Origin: Pseudarthrobacter defluvii
GTDB lineage: Bacteria; Actinomycetota; Actinomycetes; Actinomycetales; Micrococcaceae
DNA: 64,000 nucleotides
Reading direction: 5' to 3'
Assembly (NCBI RefSeq): GCF_030323865.1
Contig: NZ_CP066362.1
Location: forward strand, 3,410,001-3,474,000
The position numbers and the translations under genes are program-made. Of this stretch, positions 16,758 to 24,906 are shown piece by piece; positions within the stretch are counted from its first letter, which is position 1; each line of letters opens with the position of its first letter. The notes beneath the pieces are model-generated. The model ran no database searches and was not told where the DNA came from. It worked only from the letters and a program-made list of their open reading frames with translations.

Positions 16758-17315
16758 CTATGGTGGAGGCCCTGCCCGGGCACGACCGGTGGCTGCACCC
16801 AGCAGCGAGCGCTCGCCAAGCTCGGTCCGCACCTCAATGGTTTGCCCGGCCCCCTCAGTGCAGCTGATGACCGTCGCCGCGTGGCGTGCTGCCACGTCGG
16901 CGGCAACCGTGCAGGGCTCACCGCTGCTGATGCCGCGAAGTGCGTCCGCCGCAGCAAGCGCGGACAGGTCCGCAGCTGCAGCCGCCCGGCTTGCGAGGAC
17001 AGCTGACTGGGCCAGCAGCAGCATGACCGCCATCGCCGTGATGACCACAAGCGCCAGCCCTGCAGCCAGAACCGTCCCGGAGCCGCGCTCACGGCCATCG
17101 TCGACTCCTGACCGCCGCCACCCGGGAGCGGGCCCGGACTGCCCGCTCTGGGCCCAACGGCAACGCCAGGCTGGAGCCCTGCGGAACCGCCTGGTTGGAG
17201 CGCGGCAGCACCCGGTTGGGGACCGTCTGCAGTGCCTTGTTGGAGCGCGACCGGGGAGTGAGGCGGAGCTGCCCTCTTTGCCCACCGGACGTAGTAGCTT
17301 GGCTTTCCCCATCAT
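16758..17315 (-). CDS. TadE/TadG-like secreted protein (Rv3654c-like) with anomalous Arg-rich N-terminus
   Basis: The last gene of the tad operon. The recognisable part starts at about residue 71: GSGTVLAAGLALVVITAMAVMLLLAQS is one membrane helix, followed by SRAAAAADLSALAAADAL, the pattern of helicase-associated TadE-like proteins. A Cys pair (EPCTVAAD, VISCTEG) follows. Residues 1-70 are low-complexity (RAPTRHCRRSPTGCC and similar), encoded over imperfect tandem repeats. No in-frame ATG/GTG/TTG lies close to residue 71. The start at 17315 is chosen because ATGA overlaps the tadE stop. The N-terminal 70 residues may be a frameshift artefact or a repeat-driven insertion. Confidence 0.7.
   Translation of the reverse strand: MMGKAKLLRPVGKEGSSASLPGRAPTRHCRRSPTGCCRAPTRRFRRAPAWRCRWAQSGQSGPAPGWRRSGVDDGRERGSGTVLAAGLALVVITAMAVMLLLAQSAVLASRAAAAADLSALAAADALRGISSGEPCTVAADVAARHAATVISCTEGAGQTIEVRTELGERSLLGAATGRARAGPPP
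17165..17248. repeat. Imperfect tandem repeats inside the tadE-like gene
   Basis: The unit GCCTGGTTGGAGCGC (17189-17203) recurs as GCCTTGTTGGAGCGC (17234-17248) with one mismatch. A weaker copy, GCCAGGCTGGAGCCC, is at 17165-17179, and there is a partial copy near 17212. The spacing is about 22-24 bp per unit. The repeats underlie the Arg-rich N-terminal part of the neighbouring protein. Confidence 0.6.
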
Positions 17316-17737
17316 TTGAGCCCTGTGCCCTCGGTCAGGCCACCGCCAGCACCGCCGGCAGTTCCGGTTCCTGCGGTTTCACTGCGTGTTGAGGCACGGG
17401 CGGTGAGGGTCCACGGGATGGAGGATCCCAGGGGCCCGGGCACCTTGTCCGTCACGGTGATGCTGAGCCACTCTCCGTCGGCAGATATGGAGGCGGCCGC
17501 CGACCCACCGGCAAGCGTCCGGACTGTCCGTTCCACCGCCGCCGGGTCATCGCCCCGAGCCAAGGCCCTGGCGCCGGCCCGGGCTCCCTCTTCGATGCGC
17601 AACTGCGTCATGCCGGCGGCGGCACCGGCAAGCAGCATGGCCAGCAGCGCCAGCACGGCGGGAAGTGCCACGGCAAACTCCGCCGTCACCGCACCCCGTG
17701 CTTTGGCCGCTCTGTCCAATGTTCCCCTGTCCGACAT
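17312..17737 (-). CDS. TadE-like pilus assembly protein
   Basis: A 141-residue membrane-anchored pseudopilin-like protein. After MSDRGTLDRAAKARG, the TadE signature GAVTAEFAVALPAVLALLAMLLAGAAAG combines a processing-like site with a Glu at position +5 and a hydrophobic helix. A short periplasmic beta domain follows (EGARAGARALARGDD and beyond). The start at 17737, with GGGGCAGGGGA upstream, was preferred to the frame opening at 17929, whose first 64 residues do not resemble the family. It overlaps the next gene by ATGA. In Tad systems TadE is a minor pseudopilin needed for pilus or secretion-machine assembly. Confidence 0.82.
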   Translation of the reverse strand: MSDRGTLDRAAKARGAVTAEFAVALPAVLALLAMLLAGAAAGMTQLRIEEGARAGARALARGDDPAAVERTVRTLAGGSAAASISADGEWLSITVTDKVPGPLGSSIPWTLTARASTRSETAGTGTAGGAGGGLTEGTGLK

Positions 17738-17925
17738 TCCCCTGCCCCGTTGTTTGCTTCCTTGCCCGCTGACTGCCCTATTGACGGTGATACCACTGCG
17801 GGCCACCTGGAACCCGGACACCAAGCTTCCGGCGACCCGGCTGCAGGCCACGCTGCGGCCGGCAGCCGGAAAGGACCCCCGGCCGTGACGCATACTCTGC
17901 ACGAGGCTGACGGCAAGTACTGGCG

Positions 17926-18480
17926 TCACGGCAGCGCCAAGGCGGTGCGGATGAGGTTGAGCAGGAACCCCCGAACCTCATCGCTCCGGAGGATAAACAC
18001 CAGCAGCCCGGCGAACCCAACCGCGGCCAGGGTAGCGATGGCATATTCCGCCGTGGCCATTCCGGCCTCAGAACACATCAGTCTTGCGTTGCGTGCGGCC
18101 TTGGATGGGACATCTCTAGGACCGGAGGTGGGCGGGTGAAAAGTTGCACCGGACTCGACTGGGCGGGTCCCCACCGAACAAGTAAACGAATAAGTAGCAG
18201 CCACGCCATGCCCCACTGAATCGAGGCAGAGCTCCACGACGTTGCCTGGCAGCGGAACGGATGTGGTCCGCGCTGAAGCGGTGGTGCCTGATGCCTTCAT
18301 GGAAAGTGCGTCGGCGAGCGATACAGGCGCGAAAGCGCGCGGGGCGCCGCTGATGTTGCGAAGGCGACCGTCTCCCCGCCCGGGCTGCAGCAGGCCGGGC
18401 CGCAGGCCGCAAGCAGCGAGCGCGGAAGTTCCGGCGGAGTAGTTGGCGGAGTAGTTACGGCGGCGGTGGTTGGTGGACAT
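17926..18480 (-). CDS. DUF4244 Flp-pilin-like protein with unusually long N-terminus
   Basis: The probable pilin of this Tad system. The last 55 residues hold the DUF4244/Flp signature: EAGMATAEYAIATLAAVGFAG and then a hydrophobic helix ending LRSDEVRGF. Glu and Tyr (AEYAI) match the mature Flp pilin N-terminus. Family members are usually only 60-90 residues, but this frame gives 184 from the ATG at 18480, which has a good GAAAGGAAAC ribosome site. The extra about 125 residues contain a stretch (CLDSVGHGVAATYSFTCSVG) without family resemblance, and their third-position G/C content falls in the middle. It could be a real fused domain, an insertion, or two genes joined by sequence error. Confidence 0.7.
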   Translation of the reverse strand: MSTNHRRRNYSANYSAGTSALAACGLRPGLLQPGRGDGRLRNISGAPRAFAPVSLADALSMKASGTTASARTTSVPLPGNVVELCLDSVGHGVAATYSFTCSVGTRPVESGATFHPPTSGPRDVPSKAARNARLMCSEAGMATAEYAIATLAAVGFAGLLVFILRSDEVRGFLLNLIRTALALP

Positions 18481-18663
18481 GTGGTTTCCTTTCGGTTGTT
18501 CGCCGGGGGCTTTGCCGGCTGCCTTTGACTCTTCCCGGCGTAGCTGTTGCCGGTAAGGGAAGGGGTGCGCTAAGTGGAAAAGCCGGGGCACTCCCCCAAT
18601 GTGGAGGAAGGGTGGCCTCGGACTGCACAGATGCCGGCCAGAAAGCAGGGCCGGCCGCCTGGA

Positions 18664-18710
18664 GCCGGAGGGCGCCGGAGTGACAAGGCGCCGGAGGGCG
18701 CCGGAGTGAC
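18664..18710. repeat. 21-bp direct repeat between tadC and the pilin-like gene
   Basis: The 21-bp block at 18664-18684 (ending GGCGCCGGAGTGAC) recurs exactly at 18690-18710, a period of 26 bp, and ends at the tadC stop. Each copy contains the palindromic core CCGGAGGGCGCCGG. It lies in the 229-bp gap between tadC and the DUF4244 gene, where no other gene is supported. Confidence 0.7.
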
Positions 18711-19312
18711 TAGGAGCCGGACGGCACTAGCGCCAGCAGCACAGGAACCACACCCAGGCAAATGAAGGCAGGGAGCGAGCACAGGCCCAGCGGAACCACC
18801 AGCTTCACCCCAAGCGAGGCAGCCCGCTTTTCAGCGGCCCGGAACCGTTCCCGCCGGAGCCTTGCGGCCTGGGCATACAGGATCGCGGACGACGGGGCAC
18901 CGGTGAGGGCTGCGAAGCCCAAGGCATCACGAAGCTCAAGGATCCCGCTGCTGCGGGCGGCAGAGCTGCGCCAGGCGGTTTCCCAATCGGCGCCGATGGC
19001 CAGCGCCGAGACCACGGGCCGCAGCGAGTCCCTGTACTGCGGTGCCGCGGAGGCGGCCACCAGCTCGAGCGATCTTCCAAGCCCGGCCCCCGCATCGAGC
19101 ATGGCAGCAACGAGCTCAAGCATCATGGCCGTGTCGTTCAGGCCCCTGCTGCGACTTCCTCCCGTACCCGTGGTGTGCTTTGCCCCCGGCCCAGGAGACG
19201 GCGACAGGCGTCGCAGCCGTTGGCGAGACCGGTCATGGCTGGAGCAGGCGAGCCATGCGCCGGCCGCGAGCAGCAGGAAAAGCACGGGGCCCGGACCCAA
19301 AACCGCGGTCAT
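18710..19312 (-). CDS. tadC: TadC-like type II/IV secretion inner-membrane protein (T2SSF family)
   Basis: A 200-residue platform protein of the Tad machine, next to TadB. It has an N-terminal hydrophobic segment (VLFLLLAAGAWLACS) and a T2SSF domain with LELVAAMLDAGAGLGRSLELVA, GADWETAWR and FRAAEKRAASLGVKLVVPLGLCSLPAFICLGVVPVLL at the C-terminus. It starts with an ATGA overlap on the tadB stop, so TadB and TadC are cotranslated and probably form the membrane ring that the TadA ATPase drives. Confidence 0.85.
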   Translation of the reverse strand: MTAVLGPGPVLFLLLAAGAWLACSSHDRSRQRLRRLSPSPGPGAKHTTGTGGSRSRGLNDTAMMLELVAAMLDAGAGLGRSLELVAASAAPQYRDSLRPVVSALAIGADWETAWRSSAARSSGILELRDALGFAALTGAPSSAILYAQAARLRRERFRAAEKRAASLGVKLVVPLGLCSLPAFICLGVVPVLLALVPSGS

Positions 19313-20109
19313 GGTGTTCCTGACCCGGCGGCGGCCGATACCAGCCGCGCGGACCAGGCCCTTCCCGCAACCGTGAGGACTGCTCCGCCAAAAAGTGCGG
19401 CCAGGCCGAGAGGTGTTCCCAGCAGGGTGGACAGCGGATCCACGCCCAGGAGGGTGCCCAGTCCTAGACCCATCAATGGAAGCCAGGTCAGGAGGCGGAC
19501 CGTTGCCTTGGGCCCGGCAAGGGCTGTTTGCCGCGCCGCGTCTGCGTCATCCTCCGCTTCGAGCTGGGCTGCAAAGCGCGTCAGCACGTCGGCGAGCGGG
19601 CACCCGCTGGCTTCTGCGATGTCGAAGCACGCAGCGAGCTGGGACCAGGTCCGGGCCTCCCTGTCCCTGGCCTTGAAAACTGTGGGCAGTGCCCGCCGGA
19701 TGGCTTCGGCGACGGGAGCTCCCGTCGCCGAAGCCGCCCGCGCAGACCCCAGTACGGCGGCCGATCCCTCCGACAACGCCGAGCCAAAGTGGAGTGGCTC
19801 CCCAAGCGGCTGCCCGTTCCCATTGGGGACGCCGTAGACCGTCCAGAGTTCGTCCCACAGCCGCCCGGGCGTCCGTCCACCTTTCAGCAGCGCCGCCAGT
19901 TGCTGAACCACCAGTGTCAGGCCGGGTCCCTTGGCCGTTGCGGCGTTTCCACCGGCCCGCCTGCCCCACCGCAATCTCCGAACCTTCGCAAATGAGGGCA
20001 AATCCGGACTGCTCCTGGTTGCTGCCCGCAACCTGGAAGCAGCACCCAGGGGAGGTTTGAGGAGCAACAGCACAGCAGCGCACAACACCACGGTGAAGAG
20101 AAGAATCAC
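19309..20109 (-). CDS. tadB: TadB-like type II/IV secretion inner-membrane protein (T2SSF family)
   Basis: A 266-residue T2SSF-domain protein. It has an N-terminal helix VILLFTVVLCAAVLLLL. The domain runs from VVQQLAALLKGGRTPGRLWDEL to ASGCPLADVLTRFAAQLEAEDDADAARQTALAGPKATV, followed by two helices (LLTWLPLMGLGLGTLLG and LGLAALFGGAVLTVAG). The start is GTG at 20109 with a GTGA overlap on the tadA stop; the longer frame to 20238 lies wholly inside tadA and is rejected. It is the membrane partner of TadC and TadA. Confidence 0.86.
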   Translation of the reverse strand: MILLFTVVLCAAVLLLLKPPLGAASRLRAATRSSPDLPSFAKVRRLRWGRRAGGNAATAKGPGLTLVVQQLAALLKGGRTPGRLWDELWTVYGVPNGNGQPLGEPLHFGSALSEGSAAVLGSARAASATGAPVAEAIRRALPTVFKARDREARTWSQLAACFDIAEASGCPLADVLTRFAAQLEAEDDADAARQTALAGPKATVRLLTWLPLMGLGLGTLLGVDPLSTLLGTPLGLAALFGGAVLTVAGRAWSARLVSAAAGSGTP

Positions 20110-21410
20110 AGGATGTCCCCGCGGTCCATCCCCAATCGGACCGCCAGGGCAGGCCATGCGGGGCCCGGCGACCCCGCTTGTCCAACGGCCGGCACCACCG
20201 TCAACCCCTCCGGGCCGTCGTCGATAAGCCCAATGCACAAGACTTCCCTGCCCCGCTGCGTCCTGCCCACGTGGATGACCGCATCCAGCGCGCTGGCCGC
20301 CTGGAGCCGCACAGCCTCCGGACCGAGCCCTGCGAGCGCACCGAGGGCGTTGAGCCTGGCCGGTACGGCTGCAGCGGTGTTTGCGTGGATGGTGCCTCCG
20401 CCGCCGCTGTGCCCGGTGTTCATCGCGGTGAGGAGTTCACGTACTTCAGCACCTCTGCACTCCCCCACCACCAGCCTGTCCGGGCGCATCCGGAGCGCCT
20501 GCCGGACGAGTTCCCCCAAGTCCACCGCGCCGCCTCCTTCGAGGTTCCCATGGCGTGACTCCAGGGCGACGACGTGCGGGTGGACGGGGTTCAGTTCGGA
20601 CGCATCCTCGATCAGGACCAGGCGCTCTTCCGGGGAACACAGGCCCAGCAGGGTGGACAGCAATGTCGTCTTGCCGGAGCCCGTGGCACCACTGACCAGG
20701 AAGCTCAACCTTTTGGTGACCATCCTCTCGAGCACCGCCTGCACTCCTGGCCCGAACATGCCGCCGGAGCCCAGCTCCGCCATGCTGAACACCCGTTCCC
20801 TCCGGATCCGGACACTCAGCAGCGTCCCGGACGTGGATACCGGCGGCAACACGGCATGGACACGGTAACCGCCGGCAAGCCTGACATCGACGCAGGGGGA
20901 ACCGTCATCGAGGCGGCGCCCGCCTGCAGCCACGAGCCTGCAGGCCAGCGCCCGCAGCTGTGCCTCCCCGTCGAACAGGACGGGGACGCGTTCGATGCCC
21001 CGTCCCCGGTCCACCCAGACGGAATCGGGAGCGTTGACGAAGATATCGGTGACACCGGGGTCCCGCGTCAGCTCCTGCAGCGGCCCCAGCCCATTGAGCT
21101 CGGCGCTGATCCGCTCCACTGCGGCAAGTGATCCGGCGGTACCCAACAATTTTCCCGTGGCCTGGACGGCTGCGGCCACGCGGGAGGGCGTCACGGCTCC
21201 AGCCTCTGCCATCATCGACTCGCGGACGGATTCCAGCAGTCCGGAATCGACGGGCCTGCCCGTGCCGGCGGTGTCCCTGCTGCGCCCCGGGCGACCGGCC
21301 TGGTTCGCTGCCAGGATGCGTGCGCTGCGCCGCTCACCGAGGCCTCCCGCCCCTGCCGCCCCGCGCGTCTCCGGCGCCGAAGTTAAGGGAGTACCTGATG
21401 GCCGCCTCAC
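20106..21410 (-). CDS. tadA: TadA/CpaF-type secretion ATPase
   Basis: A 434-residue hexameric ATPase that powers Flp pilus assembly or protein export at the inner membrane. The N1/N2 region contains GLGPLQELTRDPGVTDIFVN. Walker A is SGATGSGKTTLLST, the Asp box/Walker B RLVLIEDASEL, and the His box THANT appears as GGGGTIHANTA. The start is GTG at 21410, overlapping the ssd stop by GTGA. The open frame reaches 21728, but the 106 extra residues are Arg/Gly shadow of the ssd gene. It is the central gene of a strictly coupled operon: ssd, tadA, tadB and tadC overlap stop to start. Confidence 0.93.
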   Translation of the reverse strand: MRRPSGTPLTSAPETRGAAGAGGLGERRSARILAANQAGRPGRSRDTAGTGRPVDSGLLESVRESMMAEAGAVTPSRVAAAVQATGKLLGTAGSLAAVERISAELNGLGPLQELTRDPGVTDIFVNAPDSVWVDRGRGIERVPVLFDGEAQLRALACRLVAAGGRRLDDGSPCVDVRLAGGYRVHAVLPPVSTSGTLLSVRIRRERVFSMAELGSGGMFGPGVQAVLERMVTKRLSFLVSGATGSGKTTLLSTLLGLCSPEERLVLIEDASELNPVHPHVVALESRHGNLEGGGAVDLGELVRQALRMRPDRLVVGECRGAEVRELLTAMNTGHSGGGGTIHANTAAAVPARLNALGALAGLGPEAVRLQAASALDAVIHVGRTQRGREVLCIGLIDDGPEGLTVVPAVGQAGSPGPAWPALAVRLGMDRGDIL

Positions 21411-22717
21411 TCCACGTCCCCCGCCGGCAGGTCCTCTCCGAGCCAATCGAGCACGGCTCCGCCAAAGTGGCGGATATTCCGCCGCTTCCCCAGGTCCAGG
21501 AGGCGGCCCGATTCCATGGCCCCGGCGACGGCACGCAGGTCTGGGATGCGGCCCTGAACCGGCAGCCCCACGGCGTCGGCGATCAGGGAAGTGTCGAGCG
21601 CCGCGCCGGGCCGCCCCCGAACCAGCAGTCCCGCCTCCACCGGCGGAAGTTCCTGCAGCAGGCGCACGGCCGCAACCGCTGCCTGTAGCTGCGCCGGCAC
21701 CACCAACAAGATCCGGTCGCAGTCCCACGCCACCGTGCGGAGCGGCTCCGCGCCGCGTCCCACATCAACAACAACCAGTTCGTAACCCCGCCGCGCGGCA
21801 TCGAGCACGCCGGCTGCGGCCGCCGCAGCCACCGGGAGGAGTTGTTCCCGCGTGGCGGGCCAGGACAGGAAGGAAAAGCCACCGGCAACCGGCAGGGAGT
21901 CGGTGAGCTGCAGGGGATCAATGCTTCCCCTGGCCTCGGCGAGGTCCGGCCACCGCAGGCCGGGATTCTCCTCCGCGGCGAGGGCCAGTTCCAGGCCTCC
22001 TCCCCACGGGTCTCCGTCCACCAGCAGGACCCTGGCACCCAGCCCTGCTGCCGCTTGCGCTATCCAGATGGCAGCGGTAGTGGCCCCGGCACCGCCGCAG
22101 CCACCGATGACGCCAAGGACCAGCCCACCCGGACCCGGCGAGCGCGACCGGCTGAGATGATCCGCCAGCCAGGCGGCGGCATCGGGCAGCACGGCAACAC
22201 GTTCCGCACCCAAGGCAGCCGCGAGATGCCAAAGGCTGTCGCCCTCGCCGTCAAGGCCCACCATGACCGCAGGCGTGCTCCGGCGGGGCGGCAGTTCCCT
22301 GATGTCACTTCCCACCAGGACTGCTGCTGCCGAGTCCCAGTAGCGCCCGCCCTCCACCGCGTCCGCGACGACGCGCAACTTGCCGCCGGCGGCTGCCACA
22401 ATGCGTTCCACTTCGGCGCGGAGGACACCGGAGGAGGTAACCAGCAGTACCTCGCCCCGTCCCGCGGACACTGATGGATCCGGCACCGAAGCAGCGGGCG
22501 CTGAACTGTATGGAACTGAAGCGTCTGCACCGGCACCAGGTAGACTGCCGTCGTCCGGCAGCCACGCGGCACCTGACTCCCCGGTCCCGGTGGCCAAAGG
22601 GTCCCCGGGAGGCAAGGTATCCGCCCGTGGCGCTGAGGCCGGCCTCGTTGGCGGCCAAGAGGAACCTCCGGCCTGTTCCTGCCCGGATGGCGATGCGTTC
22701 AGCTGGTGCCTGCTCAT
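21407..22717 (-). CDS. ssd: Ssd/CpaE-like MinD-superfamily protein of the Tad locus
   Basis: A 436-residue protein. Residues about 1-85 are a Pro/Ser-rich linker, about 86-190 a receiver-like domain (EVLLVTSSGVLRAEVERIV), and about 195-420 a MinD/ParA-type fold. The P-loop reads IGGCGGAGATTAAI, without the usual signature Lys. LLVDGDPWGGGLELAL and ELVVVDVGRG follow as switch and Walker B-like strands. M. tuberculosis Ssd (Rv3660c) is at the same position and has been linked to septum inhibition; CpaE/TadZ proteins localise the pilus machine to a pole. The start at 22717 (MSRHQL) is where family-like sequence begins; the Shine-Dalgarno is weak. Confidence 0.85.
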   Translation of the reverse strand: MSRHQLNASPSGQEQAGGSSWPPTRPASAPRADTLPPGDPLATGTGESGAAWLPDDGSLPGAGADASVPYSSAPAASVPDPSVSAGRGEVLLVTSSGVLRAEVERIVAAAGGKLRVVADAVEGGRYWDSAAAVLVGSDIRELPPRRSTPAVMVGLDGEGDSLWHLAAALGAERVAVLPDAAAWLADHLSRSRSPGPGGLVLGVIGGCGGAGATTAAIWIAQAAAGLGARVLLVDGDPWGGGLELALAAEENPGLRWPDLAEARGSIDPLQLTDSLPVAGGFSFLSWPATREQLLPVAAAAAAGVLDAARRGYELVVVDVGRGAEPLRTVAWDCDRILLVVPAQLQAAVAAVRLLQELPPVEAGLLVRGRPGAALDTSLIADAVGLPVQGRIPDLRAVAGAMESGRLLDLGKRRNIRHFGGAVLDWLGEDLPAGDVE

Positions 22718-22817
22718 GGGGCCACTCTGCCCCTGCCGCACAGCCCAGTTAAGGGAGCACGTCCCGTATGTGGACAACCAGGCTATGGGCGCTCCACGGA
22801 CAGGGCACAATGGGAGC

Positions 22818-24554
22818 ATGTACCTGCTGCTCGCCGCCCACCCCCGCGGCGCGGCCCTCCAGGAACTGACCCAGGCCGGCCATGCCCAGCCGGCCAACCC
22901 CGAACCGCAAGTGGTGGCACTCAGCGACCTTTCCGCCGTCGTCCGCGAACTCGAAGCCAGGCGCCCCGGTGGCGTGCCGCCCCGTTGGATCTGGCAACGG
23001 ACCCAGGACTGGTACCCGCAACTGCTCGCCTCCGGCGTGGAGGTGGAGCGCTGCTATGACATCACTCTCTGCGGCAACATCCTGGCCTTTTCCCAGTTCA
23101 GCGCCCACACGGAGTATGCCAGGAACACGGACCGAACCCCGGTGGAGGATCCCGTGCTTCCCCCGAAGACGCTGCTGCCCCCCCGTCCCCCGGCAGACCA
23201 AGGTGCGCTCTTCGATGATCCCGCGTCCGGACCGCCGCGGGGCGTTGCCCTTGAGGATCTCCGGGCCGAATACGCTGCCCAGCAGGCCGCGCTGGCGGAG
23301 GTGGGAACGGAGGACAACCGCCGGAAGCGCCTTCAGCTGCTGCTCGCGGCGGAGTCTGCTGCCGCCATGGTGGCTGCCGAGATGCAGCACGCGGGCGTTC
23401 CCTGGCGGGAGGACCTGCACGAGGAAATCCTCGTCAGCCATCTCGGCCCGCGGCCGCCGGCCGGCCAGCGGCCGCAGAAACTTGAAGCGCTGGCGGCGGA
23501 ACTGCGTTCCCTGCTCCGGGCGCCCGGACTCAACCCGGATTCTCCGCAGGAACTGATGCGGGCACTCCACCGCAACGGGATCGAAGTAAAAACCACCCGA
23601 AAGTGGGAGCTCAGGGAGTACGGCCATCCGGCCATCGAGCCTTTGCTGGAGTACAAGAAGCTTTCCCGCCTGCATACGGCCAACGGCTGGTCCTGGCTGG
23701 ACGCCTGGGTGGACGGCGGCCGTTTCCGTCCCGAGTATGTGGTGGGCGGCGTGGTGTCGGGGCGCTGGGCCTCCCGGGGCGGTGGCGCGCTGCAGATCCC
23801 CCGCCAGGTCCGCGGCGCGGTGCATGCCGATCCAGGCCACAAGCTGATCGTTGCGGACGCATCGCAGCTGGAACCGCGCGTCCTGGTGGCACTTGCCCAG
23901 GATTCCACCATGGCGGAGGCGGCTCGGGACCAGGACCTTTATGCCGGCATCGCCGCCAAGGGGTTCGGCGGCGACCGGGGCAAAGCAAAAGTAGCCTTGC
24001 TGGGCGCCATGTACGGGGCCACCTCCGGTGAAGCAGGCCGGCTGATGCCGCAGCTGGCGCGAACCTATCCGCGCGCCGTGGATTTCGTGGAGAAGGCAGC
24101 AAGGGCGGGCGAGGCCGGCGGGACGGTGACCACGCGGCTGGGCCGCAGCAGCCCGCCGCCTTCGGAACGGTGGTTCCTGAGCCAGCGCTCAGCAACGGCG
24201 GAGGAGCAGCGCCGGGCGGAGTCCATCGCCCGGAGCCGCGGGCGCTTCACCCGGAACTTCGTGGTCCAGGGGTCGGCAGCGGATTGGGCGGCGTGCTGGC
24301 TGGCGGAATTACGACGACGGCTGCGTACCTTGCGGACGGCAGGCACCGGCGGCGGTGGCGGGGCTGTCCAGGCTGAGCTGGTCTTCTTCCTCCATGATGA
24401 GGTGATGGTGCATGCCCCGGCGGACGGCGTCGACGCCTGCATCAGGGCGATCGAGGAATCGGCCCGGGCTGCGAAGGACCTGTTGTTCGGTCCTGTCCCG
24501 GTCGAGTTTCCGGTCAGCCTCGCCGTGGTTGACTCCTATGACCTCGCGAAATAG
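22818..24554 (+). CDS. Family-A DNA polymerase-like protein (annotated in relatives as bifunctional 3'-5' exonuclease/DNA polymerase)
   Basis: A 578-residue protein with the PolA polymerase palm. Motif A is LIVADASQLEPRVLVAL, a short motif B is KAKVALLGAMYGATSG, and motif C is VFFLHDEVMVHAP. The N-terminal about 240 residues occupy the place of the exonuclease domain, but I cannot see the DxE and other acidic DEDD residues, so proofreading is doubtful. The 5' nuclease domain of ordinary Pol I is absent. This class occurs in actinomycetes beside a normal polA; a repair or translesion role is inferred. The start at 22818 has GGGAG upstream. It is divergent from ssd. Confidence 0.85.
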   Translation: MYLLLAAHPRGAALQELTQAGHAQPANPEPQVVALSDLSAVVRELEARRPGGVPPRWIWQRTQDWYPQLLASGVEVERCYDITLCGNILAFSQFSAHTEYARNTDRTPVEDPVLPPKTLLPPRPPADQGALFDDPASGPPRGVALEDLRAEYAAQQAALAEVGTEDNRRKRLQLLLAAESAAAMVAAEMQHAGVPWREDLHEEILVSHLGPRPPAGQRPQKLEALAAELRSLLRAPGLNPDSPQELMRALHRNGIEVKTTRKWELREYGHPAIEPLLEYKKLSRLHTANGWSWLDAWVDGGRFRPEYVVGGVVSGRWASRGGGALQIPRQVRGAVHADPGHKLIVADASQLEPRVLVALAQDSTMAEAARDQDLYAGIAAKGFGGDRGKAKVALLGAMYGATSGEAGRLMPQLARTYPRAVDFVEKAARAGEAGGTVTTRLGRSSPPPSERWFLSQRSATAEEQRRAESIARSRGRFTRNFVVQGSAADWAACWLAELRRRLRTLRTAGTGGGGGAVQAELVFFLHDEVMVHAPADGVDACIRAIEESARAAKDLLFGPVPVEFPVSLAVVDSYDLAK

Positions 24555-24714
24555 CCCCCCGAAAAAGGCCGCCAGCGCTTACGTGCGAGACGCAAAGTAA
24601 TCTACCCGGCGGTAGCTATGCGGGCCCGGTGACGGACGTTACAGTCGTAGCGGCGACTGAAGCAGATCGGTCCGCACGCTGATGCAATGACGCATACCAG
24701 GGAGGTCCCCGTCC

Positions 24715-24903
24715 ATGGCGGGAAGATTTGAAATCCATCGTGCAGGCGACGAGTCGTACCGGTTGCGGCTCACCGACGCCGAAGGGAATGTGGTGGCGGT
24801 GTCGCCAACCTTCAGGTCCCTGAGCATGCTCCGCGACGGCATCAATGCCATGCGCGAGAACGCCGCCACCGGAATCGTGGTGGACTTGCGCCAGCAGGCC
24901 TGA
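24715..24903 (+). CDS. YegP/DUF1508-family small protein
   Basis: A 62-residue cytoplasmic protein with one DUF1508 repeat: FEIHRAGDESYRLRLTDAEGNVVAVSP and then the short helix SLSMLRDGINAMRENA. E. coli YegP has two such repeats in tandem; one is usual in actinomycetes. The family fold is a small beta-sheet with a helix, and its function is not established. AGGGAGG lies about 10 bases upstream of the ATG. It converges on the NUDIX gene with a 3-bp gap. The 160-bp region before it (24555-24714) holds no gene. Confidence 0.85.
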   Translation: MAGRFEIHRAGDESYRLRLTDAEGNVVAVSPTFRSLSMLRDGINAMRENAATGIVVDLRQQA

Positions 24904-24906
24904 AAA

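Noticed and set aside
17312..17314. TGA of tadE as a recoding (read-through) stop
   Set aside because: The frame stays open after it, but the ATGA overlap with the next gene matches the other coupled junctions of this operon, and no recoding structure is visible.
18664..18710. The 21-bp direct repeat as a CRISPR or integration site
   Set aside because: Only two copies with a 5-bp spacer, high GC, and no cas or integrase genes nearby.
22380..22817. Upstream extension of the polymerase-like gene (146 more codons)
   Set aside because: It overlaps the divergent ssd gene, has shadow composition, and the ATG at 22818 has a ribosome site directly before the conserved start.
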